A stretch of DNA of 64,000 bases from Bacteroidota bacterium (GTDB taxonomy: Bacteria; Bacteroidota; Bacteroidia; Bacteroidales; Paludibacteraceae). This document shows positions 1 through 8,203 of the stretch, one piece after another. The notes under the pieces were generated by a model. That model was not told the DNA's origin. It did no database searches and saw only the letters and a list, made by a program, of their open reading frames with translations. Every line of letters begins with the position of its first letter. The first letter of the stretch is position 1. Position numbers and translations under genes: made by a program. The stretch covers positions 26,101-90,100 of the forward strand of contig JAFNAV010000004.1 of assembly GCA_017860345.1 (NCBI GenBank), read 5' to 3'.

Positions 1-115
1 GAAGATACGACAAAAAGGGCGCTCCGTTTACGGGCGCCATAGGTTTGGGAACGTCGCTTACTATGTGTTGAAGCCGCGTACCAAAACCACCGGCAAGTAT
101 AATCGCTTCTTTCAT
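1..115 (-). CDS. hddC: Heptose-1-phosphate guanylyltransferase, N-terminal part
   Basis: The reading frame begins with ATG at 115 and runs off the left edge of the window, so only about 38 residues are visible. They read MKEAIILAGGFGTRL followed by a VPKPMAPVNG stretch, which is the nucleotide-binding start of sugar-phosphate nucleotidyltransferases (GGxGTRL plus PKPMxPVxG). Its start codon overlaps the gmhA stop as TAATG, so the two are translationally coupled. Beside gmhA and hddA the most likely substrate is D-glycero-alpha-D-manno-heptose 1-phosphate, activated with GTP to GDP-heptose. That specificity is inferred from the neighbours and not from the fragment itself. Confidence 0.82.
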   Translation of the reverse strand, partial: MKEAIILAGGFGTRLQHIVSDVPKPMAPVNGAPFLSYL

Positions 116-684
116 TACCCGAATATTTTCGCTTCTACTATTTCGCAGATAATATGTCCCACCAAAATGTGCGACTCCTGAATACGGGGAGTATCGTCCG
201 AAGGAATATTCAATAGCACATCCACCGCTTCTTTCATTTTACCACCGGTCGACCCGGTTAGTGCAACGGTTTTCATCTTATTTTTACGGGCATCGCCGAA
301 AGCTTTCAATATATTCACCGAATTGCCCGAGGTAGACAGCCCAACAAGCACGTCGCCCTCGAAACCGGAGCCCTTAATCATGCGGGCATAAACTTCATCA
401 TAACCATAATCATTAGCCACAGCTGTAAGGTACGATGTATTGCAATGAAGCGCTTCGGCCGGCAGCGGAGCACGGTCGAAATAAAACCGCCCTGAAAGTT
501 CGGCAGCCAGATGCTGAGCATCGGCAGCGCTGCCACCATTACCACAAAACAGAACTTTATGACCGTTTTTCAGCGCTTCGACCAATATTTCAGCCACCTC
601 TTCTATTTTATTCATTAAACCCGTATCGTTCAGTATTCTTTGCTTTACATCAATACTGGCCTGTATTTTGTCTCTTACTATCAT
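115..684 (-). CDS. gmhA: Phosphoheptose isomerase GmhA
   Basis: This 189-residue protein is a single SIS-domain isomerase of the usual GmhA length. It converts sedoheptulose 7-phosphate to D-glycero-D-manno-heptose 7-phosphate, the first step of activated-heptose synthesis in the cytoplasm. Visible family motifs are GNGGSAADAQH at residues 48-58, the phosphate-binding STSGNS at 117-122, and a C-terminal ESHILVGHIICE helix carrying the catalytic histidine region. The gene sits between hddA (upstream, 129 bp gap filled with short tandem repeats) and hddC (downstream, overlapping by one base). The set hddA-gmhA-hddC indicates the GDP-D,D-heptose branch rather than the ADP-L,D-heptose branch. Confidence 0.95.
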   Translation of the reverse strand: MIVRDKIQASIDVKQRILNDTGLMNKIEEVAEILVEALKNGHKVLFCGNGGSAADAQHLAAELSGRFYFDRAPLPAEALHCNTSYLTAVANDYGYDEVYARMIKGSGFEGDVLVGLSTSGNSVNILKAFGDARKNKMKTVALTGSTGGKMKEAVDVLLNIPSDDTPRIQESHILVGHIICEIVEAKIFG

Positions 685-700
685 ATCGCGTGTATTATCT

Positions 701-807
701 GACTTGAGTCTTTAATTTATTTGAGTCGTAGGTCGCAGGTCATAAGTCTTGACTCTTGGCTCTTGGTTCTTGGTTCTTGGTTCTTGGTTCTTGATTCTTG
801 ATTCTAA
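701..807. repeat. Heptanucleotide repeat block between hddA and gmhA
   Basis: The gap holds degenerate AGTCGTAGGTC-type units followed by a run of 7-base units of the form CTTGGTT (about 753-806). The same two-part arrangement, in the same orientation, recurs at 62844-62917 and 63849-63930. No protein fits the stretch. Confidence 0.85.
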
Positions 808-813
808 AAAACC

Positions 814-1839
814 TTACATCGTCCAGGTTTTCAGTCCTTCCGGGGTAAACTCGTAGCGTTTCACTTGTCCACCAAACGAAGCAAGTGCTTTTTCCACCTC
901 ATATCGGGTTATTCCGGGACAGTAAAAAGTCATAAATCCACCGCCACCCGCACCCGATACTTTGCCGCCCGTTGCTCCGGCAGTCATAGCAGCATTGTAA
1001 ATATCGTCGAGCAACGAGGTGGTAATTCCTTTCGTCATTTGTTTCTTATATTTCCAGCCAAAGTCAAGAATTTTTCCCATCTCATCAATTTCACCTCTGA
1101 GGATGGCCTCTTTCATCCACACCGATTGCTCTTTTAGTTTATGCATAGCTTCGATAGATGTTTCATTCTTTTTCACTACATTTTTAGTCTGCTCCTCAAT
1201 AATTTTAGCCGACTCCCTGCGTGTTTCTGTATAATAAAGTACCATATTATGAGCCAGTTCATCCTGGAAGCGCTGACGCACACGCAAAGGATTAACAATT
1301 ACTTTATCATCGCCATAAAACTCCATAAAATTAATACCACCAAAAGTAGCCGCATACTGATCCTGTTTACCACCCGCCATATTCAGGTCGCAACGCTCGA
1401 TGCAGTAAGCCAAATGCGCAATATCATATTCTCCAAGCGGTAATTTAAGCCATTCTACAAAAGCTCCCAAAATGGAAACAACTAATGTTGACGAAGTTCC
1501 CAGACCCGAGCCGGCAGGCGCATCTACATGCGACGAGATACGAAACGACAGAGGTTTTCCTCCGTTGAAATCCCTGACAACACGGTTGTAAACACCTTTA
1601 TGCAAAACAAACGGACCGTCCGGATTAAGCACGGCGTCGGACTGAAGTTCTTCAGCCACATTCATATCAGGCAACAAAAAACTGATTTTACCATCGTCGG
1701 TAGGTTCAATGGTGGTATAAGCATACATGTTGATTGTTGCATTCAGGATGGCGCCCCCGTATAAATCCGAGTAGGGCGAAACATCAGTTCCTCCTCCTGC
1801 CAGTCCAAGGCGCAAAGGCGCTTTACTTCGTATTATCAT
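814..1839 (-). CDS. hddA: D-glycero-alpha-D-manno-heptose 7-phosphate kinase
   Basis: This 341-residue GHMP-family kinase starts with the substrate-side motif PLRLGLAGGGTD (residues 8-19) typical of HddA. The ATP-binding GHMP loop APAGSGLGTSSTL lies at 107-119 and the C-terminal glycine-rich motif GGKVSGAGGGGF near 290. It phosphorylates heptose 7-phosphate to the 1,7-bisphosphate with alpha configuration, which commits the sugar to GDP activation. The gmhB phosphatase that would follow is not in the window. The gene lies 57 bp downstream of a glycosyltransferase on the same strand, and the four genes probably form one transcription unit reading leftward. Confidence 0.93.
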   Translation of the reverse strand: MIIRSKAPLRLGLAGGGTDVSPYSDLYGGAILNATINMYAYTTIEPTDDGKISFLLPDMNVAEELQSDAVLNPDGPFVLHKGVYNRVVRDFNGGKPLSFRISSHVDAPAGSGLGTSSTLVVSILGAFVEWLKLPLGEYDIAHLAYCIERCDLNMAGGKQDQYAATFGGINFMEFYGDDKVIVNPLRVRQRFQDELAHNMVLYYTETRRESAKIIEEQTKNVVKKNETSIEAMHKLKEQSVWMKEAILRGEIDEMGKILDFGWKYKKQMTKGITTSLLDDIYNAAMTAGATGGKVSGAGGGGFMTFYCPGITRYEVEKALASFGGQVKRYEFTPEGLKTWTM

Positions 1840-1896
1840 AGAATTAGTCAGTTTATTTTTAAATGCTTGTTTGCATCGTATTTTATCGTTTTCATT

Positions 1897-3021
1897 TTAT
1901 TTGAGCAAGCTCCCTATAGCCTCAGTCATTCGTTCCCACTGGTATTTTTTCTTTTCCATCAGCAGGTTTTCGTGAAATGAATCAAACCGCTCATGATCAA
2001 AAAAATCTACCAAAGCATCGGCAATAACCTTTTCGTTAGGCTCTACAATATAACCCACTTTACCATTGGGAACAATCTCGGCCAGGCCACCCACGTTGGT
2101 TACAAGCATCGGTTTTTCAAAATGATAGGCTATTTGCGTGACCCCGCTTTGTGTAGCCGATTTATAAGGCTGTACAATAATATCGGCAGCACTGAAATAG
2201 TTTCTCACCTCACTGTCGGGAATAAAATCGGTTTTCCAAATCACCTCTCCCACTAACCCAAGCTGCTTTTCGAGCTCAAAGTACTGCTCTGAGTTATTAT
2301 AAAACTCTCCAGCAACAACGAGTTTTACGTTCATCGTACGAAAACGCGAATCAGCATAAGCCTTAAGCAACAAATCGAGCCCTTTATAATCGCGGATAAA
2401 ACCAAAAAAAAGCATATACCGCTTTTGGTCATTCAGCCCTGTTATCCGTAGTGCCTCCTCCCGTTCAAGTTTTTCACCGAAATTATCATAAAGCGGATGA
2501 GGGCAAAACACCTTGGGCTTATTTTTATCAAACAACTCAACATCAGCAAGTACCGATTTAGACATAGCCACAAAACCATCGACCGAACCTGTAAAATACG
2601 ATGCAAAAAGTTTATCAGCGAAACGTTTTTCGTGAGGAATAATATTATCAAGAATAGAAATTACTTTGGTTTTTCTGTTCTGGCGTATCACACGGGCTAT
2701 AGTTCCCAGGCAAGGAGCCATAAATGGCAGCCAAAACTTAATCAGCACTAAATCAGGTTTCTTATCTGCAATTTCTCTTCCCACAGCCAGCCAGTTGAAG
2801 GGATTTACCGAATTCACCTTCCGCAGGATATTCAAATCAGCAGGTACCGGCTCCGACGAATACTGTGTTTTCCCCGGGAATAAAAACGAAGGATATTGTA
2901 GTGTGAAGGTATAAATTTCAACATCGTGTCCCTGATTTTGGTATTCGCGGGCTATACGTTCGTTGTACGCAGCCAATCCTCCCCTGAAGGGGTACGCCGT
3001 ACCTACTATGATGATTTTCAT
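1897..3021 (-). CDS. Glycosyltransferase, GT4-like (GT-B fold)
   Basis: This 374-residue protein opens with IIIVGTAYPFRGGLAAYNER, the N-terminal Rossmann strand and glycine loop of GT-B glycosyltransferases. It has the C-terminal donor-binding region with a YMLFFGFIRDYKGLDLLL segment and an SAADIIVQPYKSATQSGV motif near residue 290 corresponding to the EX7E region. There is no signal peptide, so it acts in the cytoplasm or at the inner leaflet. Its position at the head of the heptose genes suggests it may transfer heptose or another sugar of the same glycan, but neither donor nor acceptor can be read from the sequence. Confidence 0.85.
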   Translation of the reverse strand: MKIIIVGTAYPFRGGLAAYNERIAREYQNQGHDVEIYTFTLQYPSFLFPGKTQYSSEPVPADLNILRKVNSVNPFNWLAVGREIADKKPDLVLIKFWLPFMAPCLGTIARVIRQNRKTKVISILDNIIPHEKRFADKLFASYFTGSVDGFVAMSKSVLADVELFDKNKPKVFCPHPLYDNFGEKLEREEALRITGLNDQKRYMLFFGFIRDYKGLDLLLKAYADSRFRTMNVKLVVAGEFYNNSEQYFELEKQLGLVGEVIWKTDFIPDSEVRNYFSAADIIVQPYKSATQSGVTQIAYHFEKPMLVTNVGGLAEIVPNGKVGYIVEPNEKVIADALVDFFDHERFDSFHENLLMEKKKYQWERMTEAIGSLLK

Positions 3022-3499
3022 ACAATTAAAAGCTCCTCCAACCTCCCCAAACGGGAGACTTTCCGACTTGATTGAGAGGATATCGGATTTGTTAATAATT
3101 CCCTTGTGCGAGCAAACTTACTCGTGGGCGTTTCAAATCATTAAATCTTTATACTGAAAAAATATGCTGATAAGCAAACAGCAGTCAGATGCAACCTGCA
3201 TCCATTTTTTAGCTTATATATAAACATGCAAATGTACAAAATAAATCAGAGTTATTTTGATTTACAATTTAGAATTTTCAGCCATTGCCTGTATGAGGTA
3301 TGTGAATAAAACGAACAAAAATCATCAACAAATATTCATTGACAGGGCGTCGACATCAAAAACACCGCCACTATGATTATCACAACTAAATCAGAGCAAA
3401 TAAATTATTTTGTTTTTTTTCGCGAAATTATTTTATTTCTCGCCAAAAAATCATTTAATTTGTGGTCTGAAAATAAAAACACAAAATATCTTTATTGCA
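3022..3499. other. Intergenic region without a convincing gene
   Basis: This AT-rich spacer of about 480 bp separates the leftward glycosyltransferase from the rightward small membrane protein. The only notable feature is the minus-strand -7 box at 3229-3236. The reading frames here are short, low in coding character and unsupported. Confidence 0.6.
3229..3236 (-). promoter_or_regulatory. Putative -7 promoter element for the heptose/GT operon
   Basis: On the minus strand the sequence reads TACATTTG, matching the Bacteroidota -7 consensus TAnnTTTG, about 210 bp upstream of the glycosyltransferase start. No matching TTG was found at the ideal distance, so this rests on the -7 box alone. Confidence 0.4.
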
Positions 3500-3670
3500 A
3501 TGAAAGAACTTTTAAAAAATCTGGGGCCAATTTTGATTTTAATAGGAGTAATTATTTTGACTATTTACTTCTTTACTCAATCTAATTCAAATGTTTATCT
3601 GGCTTCTGCCGGTATTATCATGATAGTGGGCTTTCTTGGTCACATTATCATCAACAAACAGTTAAAGTAA
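3500..3670 (+). CDS. Small two-helix membrane protein, unknown function
   Basis: A 56-residue protein starts at ATG 3500 (MKELLKNLGP). A longer frame upstream exists, but its N-terminus is implausible and lacks coding character. Two hydrophobic segments, about residues 10-26 and 33-50, predict a helical hairpin in the inner membrane, with a short basic tail IINKQLK. An intrinsic terminator follows 27 bp after the stop, supporting a monocistronic gene. Tiny two-helix proteins of this type are common in Bacteroidota; no function is claimed. Confidence 0.7.
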   Translation: MKELLKNLGPILILIGVIILTIYFFTQSNSNVYLASAGIIMIVGFLGHIIINKQLK

Positions 3671-3696
3671 GTTCTTCTCTATTCTACAAAAAAATT

Positions 3697-3732
3697 AAAG
3701 CCGGCGCATACTGCTCCGGCTTTCTGTTTTTG
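3697..3732 (+). terminator. Intrinsic terminator after the small membrane protein
   Basis: The 8-bp perfect stem AAAGCCGG/CCGGCTTT with an 11-base loop is followed by TCTGTTTTT. It lies between two converging genes and may also stop leftward transcription from parC. Confidence 0.85.
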
Positions 3733-3743
3733 GGGTTATCATA

Positions 3744-6605
3744 TTAATCAAAAAGAGTAAGCTGGCCTGTTATATCGTCCAGCAAACGGTTTTGATCTAC
3801 CACATCTTCGTCGGGCAACACCGATTCATTTTTAGCCTTTGGTGCTTCTGCCCCGGGTGTCGGTTTATCATTATTTTCTTCCGGTTTTTCAATCTTATCC
3901 TTTTTTCGTTTTACCGGTTTAGCTTCATTTTCAGCTACTTCAGGCACTTCTACCGTTTCGTCACTATCCGGCGCTTCAGCATCTTCTTCTCCTCCGTCGT
4001 CATTCCCGGCGGGCGCCTCTTTCACCTTAAAACGTATCGGATCAAGCTCGTTAATTGTTTCTACATCAAAAGTAGTAAGGCGCTTACCTTTGGCTTTAAA
4101 ACTTTTTACCCCGATAAAGTCATCGGCATCAATTACCAACGCTTCGCGATAAGCATCGCTACCGGCAAACACCACCTCGATGCGAGGATAATCAACATCG
4201 GTCAACAACTGAAGGCGCGACTCGGCATTGTCGCCCAGGAAGTTCTGCTTTTTTTGCGACGCTTCAAATTGAAAACGCTTCAAGTAATAAAAATTCTGAT
4301 CAGCATCCCACAACGCAACCGTCCAAACCTTATTGGCATCAAATTTTTCAATCACCATAATATCCTTCTCATAATGGTTATTTACATCAAAAGTAGAACA
4401 ATAATAATCACCTTTTGAAGAAACAATCAGGATAAGGTCGTCGCTCAGGAATTCGCCCAGATATTCGCCACGATTATCGTAATTCAGGCGCAACACATCT
4501 CTATCGAACCACACCTGTCGGCCGCCAAGCGTAGAACCACCCTTTTGCTTGAGAGCAATTTTATGTATATCGTTTTTGGACAATATATTTCCCATCGACT
4601 GCCGCCCTTTGATGGCTATTTCGCTGAAATCTTTCTCGAACACCAGCTTATTGAGGCGCGGCTTTGGCTTGAGCGTTACACGAATCAGTTCAGCTTCGGC
4701 ATTGGGATTGGCCGTAAAGTACACCACCTTTGAACCCGCCGTGCCCTGAGTTATATCATATTCCTTGTCGCGTGTTATGCCATTCACAGCAAAGCGTTTG
4801 ATATAATAAGGGCCTGTTTTACCATCGCGGTACACGGTGTTATAAATGGTACGCTTATCGTTTTTCTTAAATACGTTCAGATAAAGTATGTTTTTACCCA
4901 CAAATATTTTGTCGGCTACCTTTACTATTTTATATTTTCCGTCTTTAAAGAAAATAATAATATCGTCAATATCGGAGCAATTACACACAAACTCATCCTT
5001 CCGGAGCGAAGTACCAATAAAACCTTCATCGTAATTTACATACAATTTTTCATTGGCCTCCACCACTTTGGAAGCCACGATGGTTTCAAAATTACGAATT
5101 TCGGTACGTCGTGGAAAATCCTTACCATATTTGTTTTTCAGGTTTTCGTACCAGAAAATGGTATAGTCCACCAAATGATCGAGCTGATAATTAACCTCAT
5201 CAATCTTCTTCTGCAAGGATATCAGAATATCATTGGCCTTATCCGTATCAAATTTAGTAATTCTCATCATCTTGATTTCGAGCAGTTTCAAGATATCTTC
5301 GCGTACTACTTCACGAATAAAAGACGGCTTAAACGGCTCCAGGCGTTTATCAATATGTATCACCACTTCGTCCTGTGAGGTACTTTCTTCAAAACCCTTA
5401 TCTTTGTAAATACGGTTTTCAATAAATATTTTTTCGAGCGAGGTAAAGAAAAGCTGTTCAAGCAGTTCCGACTTTTGTATTTCGAGCTCAGCCTGCAGTA
5501 AGTCCTTGGTATGATTTACGCTGATACGCAACAACTCACTTACACCCACAAAGCGGGGTTTTTGGTCGTGAATAACGCAGCAGTTAGGCGATATACTTAT
5601 TTCACAATCGGTGAAAGCGTAGAGAGCGTCAATGGTTTTGTCGGACGAAACTCCGGGCTGCAGATGAACCAGAATCTCTACATTGGCCGAGGTATTATCA
5701 TCTACTTTGCGAATTTTTATTTTTCCCTTTTCGCTGGCCTTGATAATAGACTCAATGAGCTTGGAAGTATTGGTTCCAAAGGGTATTTCGGTAACAACCA
5801 GCGTTTTATTATCAAGCTTACTTATTTTGGCCCGTATCTTTACAGCTCCGCCACGCTCCCCATCATTATACTTAGCTACATCAATAGAACCGCCTGTCTG
5901 AAAATCGGGGAAAAGCACAAATTCCTCACCTTTAAGGTAAGCTACACTTGCATCGCAAAGCTCATTGAAATTATGTGGCAGAATTTTCGAGTTCAACCCT
6001 ACGGCAATCCCTTCAACACCCTGCGCCAGCAATAGAGGGAACTTAACAGGTAGTGCAATCGGTTCTTTGTTTCTGCCATCGTACGAGGCTTTCCACTCGG
6101 TAGTTTTAGGGTTGAATACGGTTTCGAGAGCAAATTTCGACAACCGGGCTTCGATATAACGTGGTGCAGCAGCACCATCACCAGTAAGTATGTTCCCCCA
6201 GTTACCCTGACAGTCGATAAGCAAATCTTTCTGCCCAAGTTGCACCAAAGCGTCGCCAATAGAAGCATCACCATGCGGATGAAACTGCATCGTATGTCCC
6301 ACAATATTCGCCACTTTGTTGTAACGACCATCGTCGAGGCGCTTCATCGAATGCAGAATGCGGCGCTGAACAGGTTTCAGTCCATCGTAAATATCGGGTA
6401 CGGCGCGCTCCAGAATAACGTAAGAGGCATAATCCAGAAACCAGTTCTGATACATCCCCGACAGGTGATGCTTCACTCCCTCTTCGCTTATCTTCGGCAC
6501 TTTATAGTTGGAGTGGGCAGCCGCAGCTGCCTCATCAACCGGCTCGTCGGTCTCTTTGATTTCTTCGCTTTCGTTTTCAGAGTCAATTATTTCATCTGTG
6601 CTCAT
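3744..6605 (-). CDS. parC: DNA topoisomerase IV subunit A
   Basis: This 953-residue type IIA topoisomerase A subunit cleaves and reseals DNA with ParE to decatenate chromosomes. It has the GLKPVQRRIL motif near residue 74, the QFHPHGDASIGDAL quinolone-region segment at 107-120, and the catalytic tyrosine Tyr150 in AAAPRYIEARL. GyrA would read ARYTE here and carry a GyrA-box; no GyrA-box is seen, which favours ParC. The C-terminus (about 850-950) is very acidic and low-complexity (EEDAEAPDSDETVEVPEV, then lysine-rich), typical of Bacteroidota ParC. parE is not adjacent. The N-terminal 30 residues are also acidic. Confidence 0.9.
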   Translation of the reverse strand: MSTDEIIDSENESEEIKETDEPVDEAAAAAHSNYKVPKISEEGVKHHLSGMYQNWFLDYASYVILERAVPDIYDGLKPVQRRILHSMKRLDDGRYNKVANIVGHTMQFHPHGDASIGDALVQLGQKDLLIDCQGNWGNILTGDGAAAPRYIEARLSKFALETVFNPKTTEWKASYDGRNKEPIALPVKFPLLLAQGVEGIAVGLNSKILPHNFNELCDASVAYLKGEEFVLFPDFQTGGSIDVAKYNDGERGGAVKIRAKISKLDNKTLVVTEIPFGTNTSKLIESIIKASEKGKIKIRKVDDNTSANVEILVHLQPGVSSDKTIDALYAFTDCEISISPNCCVIHDQKPRFVGVSELLRISVNHTKDLLQAELEIQKSELLEQLFFTSLEKIFIENRIYKDKGFEESTSQDEVVIHIDKRLEPFKPSFIREVVREDILKLLEIKMMRITKFDTDKANDILISLQKKIDEVNYQLDHLVDYTIFWYENLKNKYGKDFPRRTEIRNFETIVASKVVEANEKLYVNYDEGFIGTSLRKDEFVCNCSDIDDIIIFFKDGKYKIVKVADKIFVGKNILYLNVFKKNDKRTIYNTVYRDGKTGPYYIKRFAVNGITRDKEYDITQGTAGSKVVYFTANPNAEAELIRVTLKPKPRLNKLVFEKDFSEIAIKGRQSMGNILSKNDIHKIALKQKGGSTLGGRQVWFDRDVLRLNYDNRGEYLGEFLSDDLILIVSSKGDYYCSTFDVNNHYEKDIMVIEKFDANKVWTVALWDADQNFYYLKRFQFEASQKKQNFLGDNAESRLQLLTDVDYPRIEVVFAGSDAYREALVIDADDFIGVKSFKAKGKRLTTFDVETINELDPIRFKVKEAPAGNDDGGEEDAEAPDSDETVEVPEVAENEAKPVKRKKDKIEKPEENNDKPTPGAEAPKAKNESVLPDEDVVDQNRLLDDITGQLTLFD

Positions 6606-7142
6606 AGCAGAACATATTATTGTTTAAGCAATTTACCTATCATATTTCATGATTTCACTTACAAAAATACAAAAAAAAACAGGAATCCTGAACTTCTTTT
6701 TTTGAACTTCATTTTATACATTCTCCGTAGGGAATAATTATCATTTAGTATTTCGGCAGCCCGGGTCAATGTTTCCCAAATAATCTAAAAAAAAGAGGCT
6801 TTCCATCGTCATTTATTTTTTTATTCAGGAAAAAAACGGGTAATTTTCTTACAAACATATTTTTTACATATATTTTATAAGACTAAGCATAAACCATACC
6901 CCGGATTGGATAATTACCAAAGAGGAATCACATCATCGAAAATATCAACTCCGGTTATGTTTTACATTAAGCATATAACAAAAACCATTAAAAACAAACC
7001 ATTTGGGATGGTAATTTCTATATTTTTAATCAGAAGTTACGCCATAAGTGCAACCAAATCAGGAAAAAACAGTAACTTTGCATGCTTGAAAAAAAGCAAG
7101 GAAAACCAAGCATTTTCCTTACCCTAATCTTAACATCTATTT
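6606..7142. other. AT-rich divergent intergenic region
   Basis: This 537-bp divergent spacer holds the parC -7 box at 6662 and, for the rightward gene, TAACTTTG at 7073-7080 about 63 bp before the DUF1016 start. A 73-codon frame at 6906-7127 has atypical composition, overlaps that promoter box and is not accepted as a gene. Confidence 0.55.
6662..6669 (-). promoter_or_regulatory. Putative -7 element for parC
   Basis: The minus strand reads TATTTTTG, matching TAnnTTTG, 57 bp upstream of the parC start. The -33 position has only a weak match. Confidence 0.45.
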
Positions 7143-8156
7143 ATGGAACTATCTGAGCAAAGATTTATTGCAGAAATCAAGTTAAAAGTTCGTACAGCGC
7201 AGTACGAAGCCCTGAAAGTTGTAAATACGCAACTTATAAATTTATACTGGGAAATAGGCAAATCCATTTCCGAAAAACAGAGCGAAAGCTGGGGTCAGGC
7301 TGTAGTACCAACTCTATCCAAGGAACTGCAAAAGGAGTTTCCCGGTATTGGAGGATTTTCCACCACCAATCTTTGGCTGATGGCACAGTTTTACAGTGAG
7401 TACCACACAGTTGAATTTCTCCATCCATTGGTTGGAGAAATTAGCTGGACAAAACACGTTGTCATTTTAAATAAATGCAAGAATAATCAGGAGCGACAAT
7501 TTTATATTCTGGCAACAAAAAAATTTGGATGGACAAAAAATGTGCTTATTCATCAGATTGAGAGCAATGCTTTTGTCAGACAAATGAGCAGTCAGACAAA
7601 TTTTGAAAATACGCTCACTGAAAAAATAAAAGAGCAGGCTTTTTTAGCGGTTAAAGACGAATACACATTCGACTTTCTGGGGCTGACCGATGAACACACC
7701 GAGAGTGATTTAGAGCAATCGCTGATTTTAAACATTAGAAATTTCCTGCTTGAATTAGGTACCGATTTTTCGTTTGTAGGAAATCAGTATAAAATATGCG
7801 TGGCCGATAAAGAATATTTCATCGACCTGTTGTTATACCATCGTCAGCTACAAAGTCTTATTGCCGTAGAGCTAAAAATAGGCGAATTTATGCCTGAATA
7901 TAAAGGCAAAATGGAATTTTACCTGTCGGTGCTGAACGACACCGTAAAACTGCCTCATGAAAATGAAGCTATTGGAATTATTATTTGCAAAAACAAAAAC
8001 AGAACTATCGTAGAATATTCGCTAAAAACGAGTAATATGCCCATTGGGGTTGCAACGTATAGCACTTCGGCCAATCTACCGGCAAAATACAAAAGTTTAT
8101 TGCCAAGTTCAGCTGAAATATCAGATAAAATAAATTACTATTTTAATTTAAAATAA
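7143..8156 (+). CDS. DUF1016/YhcG-family PD-(D/E)XK nuclease-like protein
   Basis: This 337-residue protein has the DUF1016 layout. The N-terminal helical part contains VNTQLINLYWEIGKSI (28-43) and an FSTTNLWLMAQFY helix (74-84). The C-terminal part is a PD-(D/E)XK fold with Asp228 in FIDLLLYHR and Glu243-x-Lys245 in AVELKIGEF, then the GKMEFYLSVLND helix, so the catalytic residues look complete. YhcG proteins are often found near restriction or defence genes, but their activity is not settled; here the neighbours are housekeeping genes. Separated by 36 kb from a divergent second member (43039-44058). A -7 box lies just upstream. Confidence 0.85.
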   Translation: MELSEQRFIAEIKLKVRTAQYEALKVVNTQLINLYWEIGKSISEKQSESWGQAVVPTLSKELQKEFPGIGGFSTTNLWLMAQFYSEYHTVEFLHPLVGEISWTKHVVILNKCKNNQERQFYILATKKFGWTKNVLIHQIESNAFVRQMSSQTNFENTLTEKIKEQAFLAVKDEYTFDFLGLTDEHTESDLEQSLILNIRNFLLELGTDFSFVGNQYKICVADKEYFIDLLLYHRQLQSLIAVELKIGEFMPEYKGKMEFYLSVLNDTVKLPHENEAIGIIICKNKNRTIVEYSLKTSNMPIGVATYSTSANLPAKYKSLLPSSAEISDKINYYFNLK

Positions 8157-8203
8157 TAACTTATCGCCAAACAAAGCTTTGGTAATTAAATATTTAAAAT
8201 TGT

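Noticed and set aside
6906..7127. 73-codon plus-strand frame before the first DUF1016 gene
   Set aside because: It overlaps the likely -7 box at 7073, has atypical composition and no recognisable domain; treated as chance.
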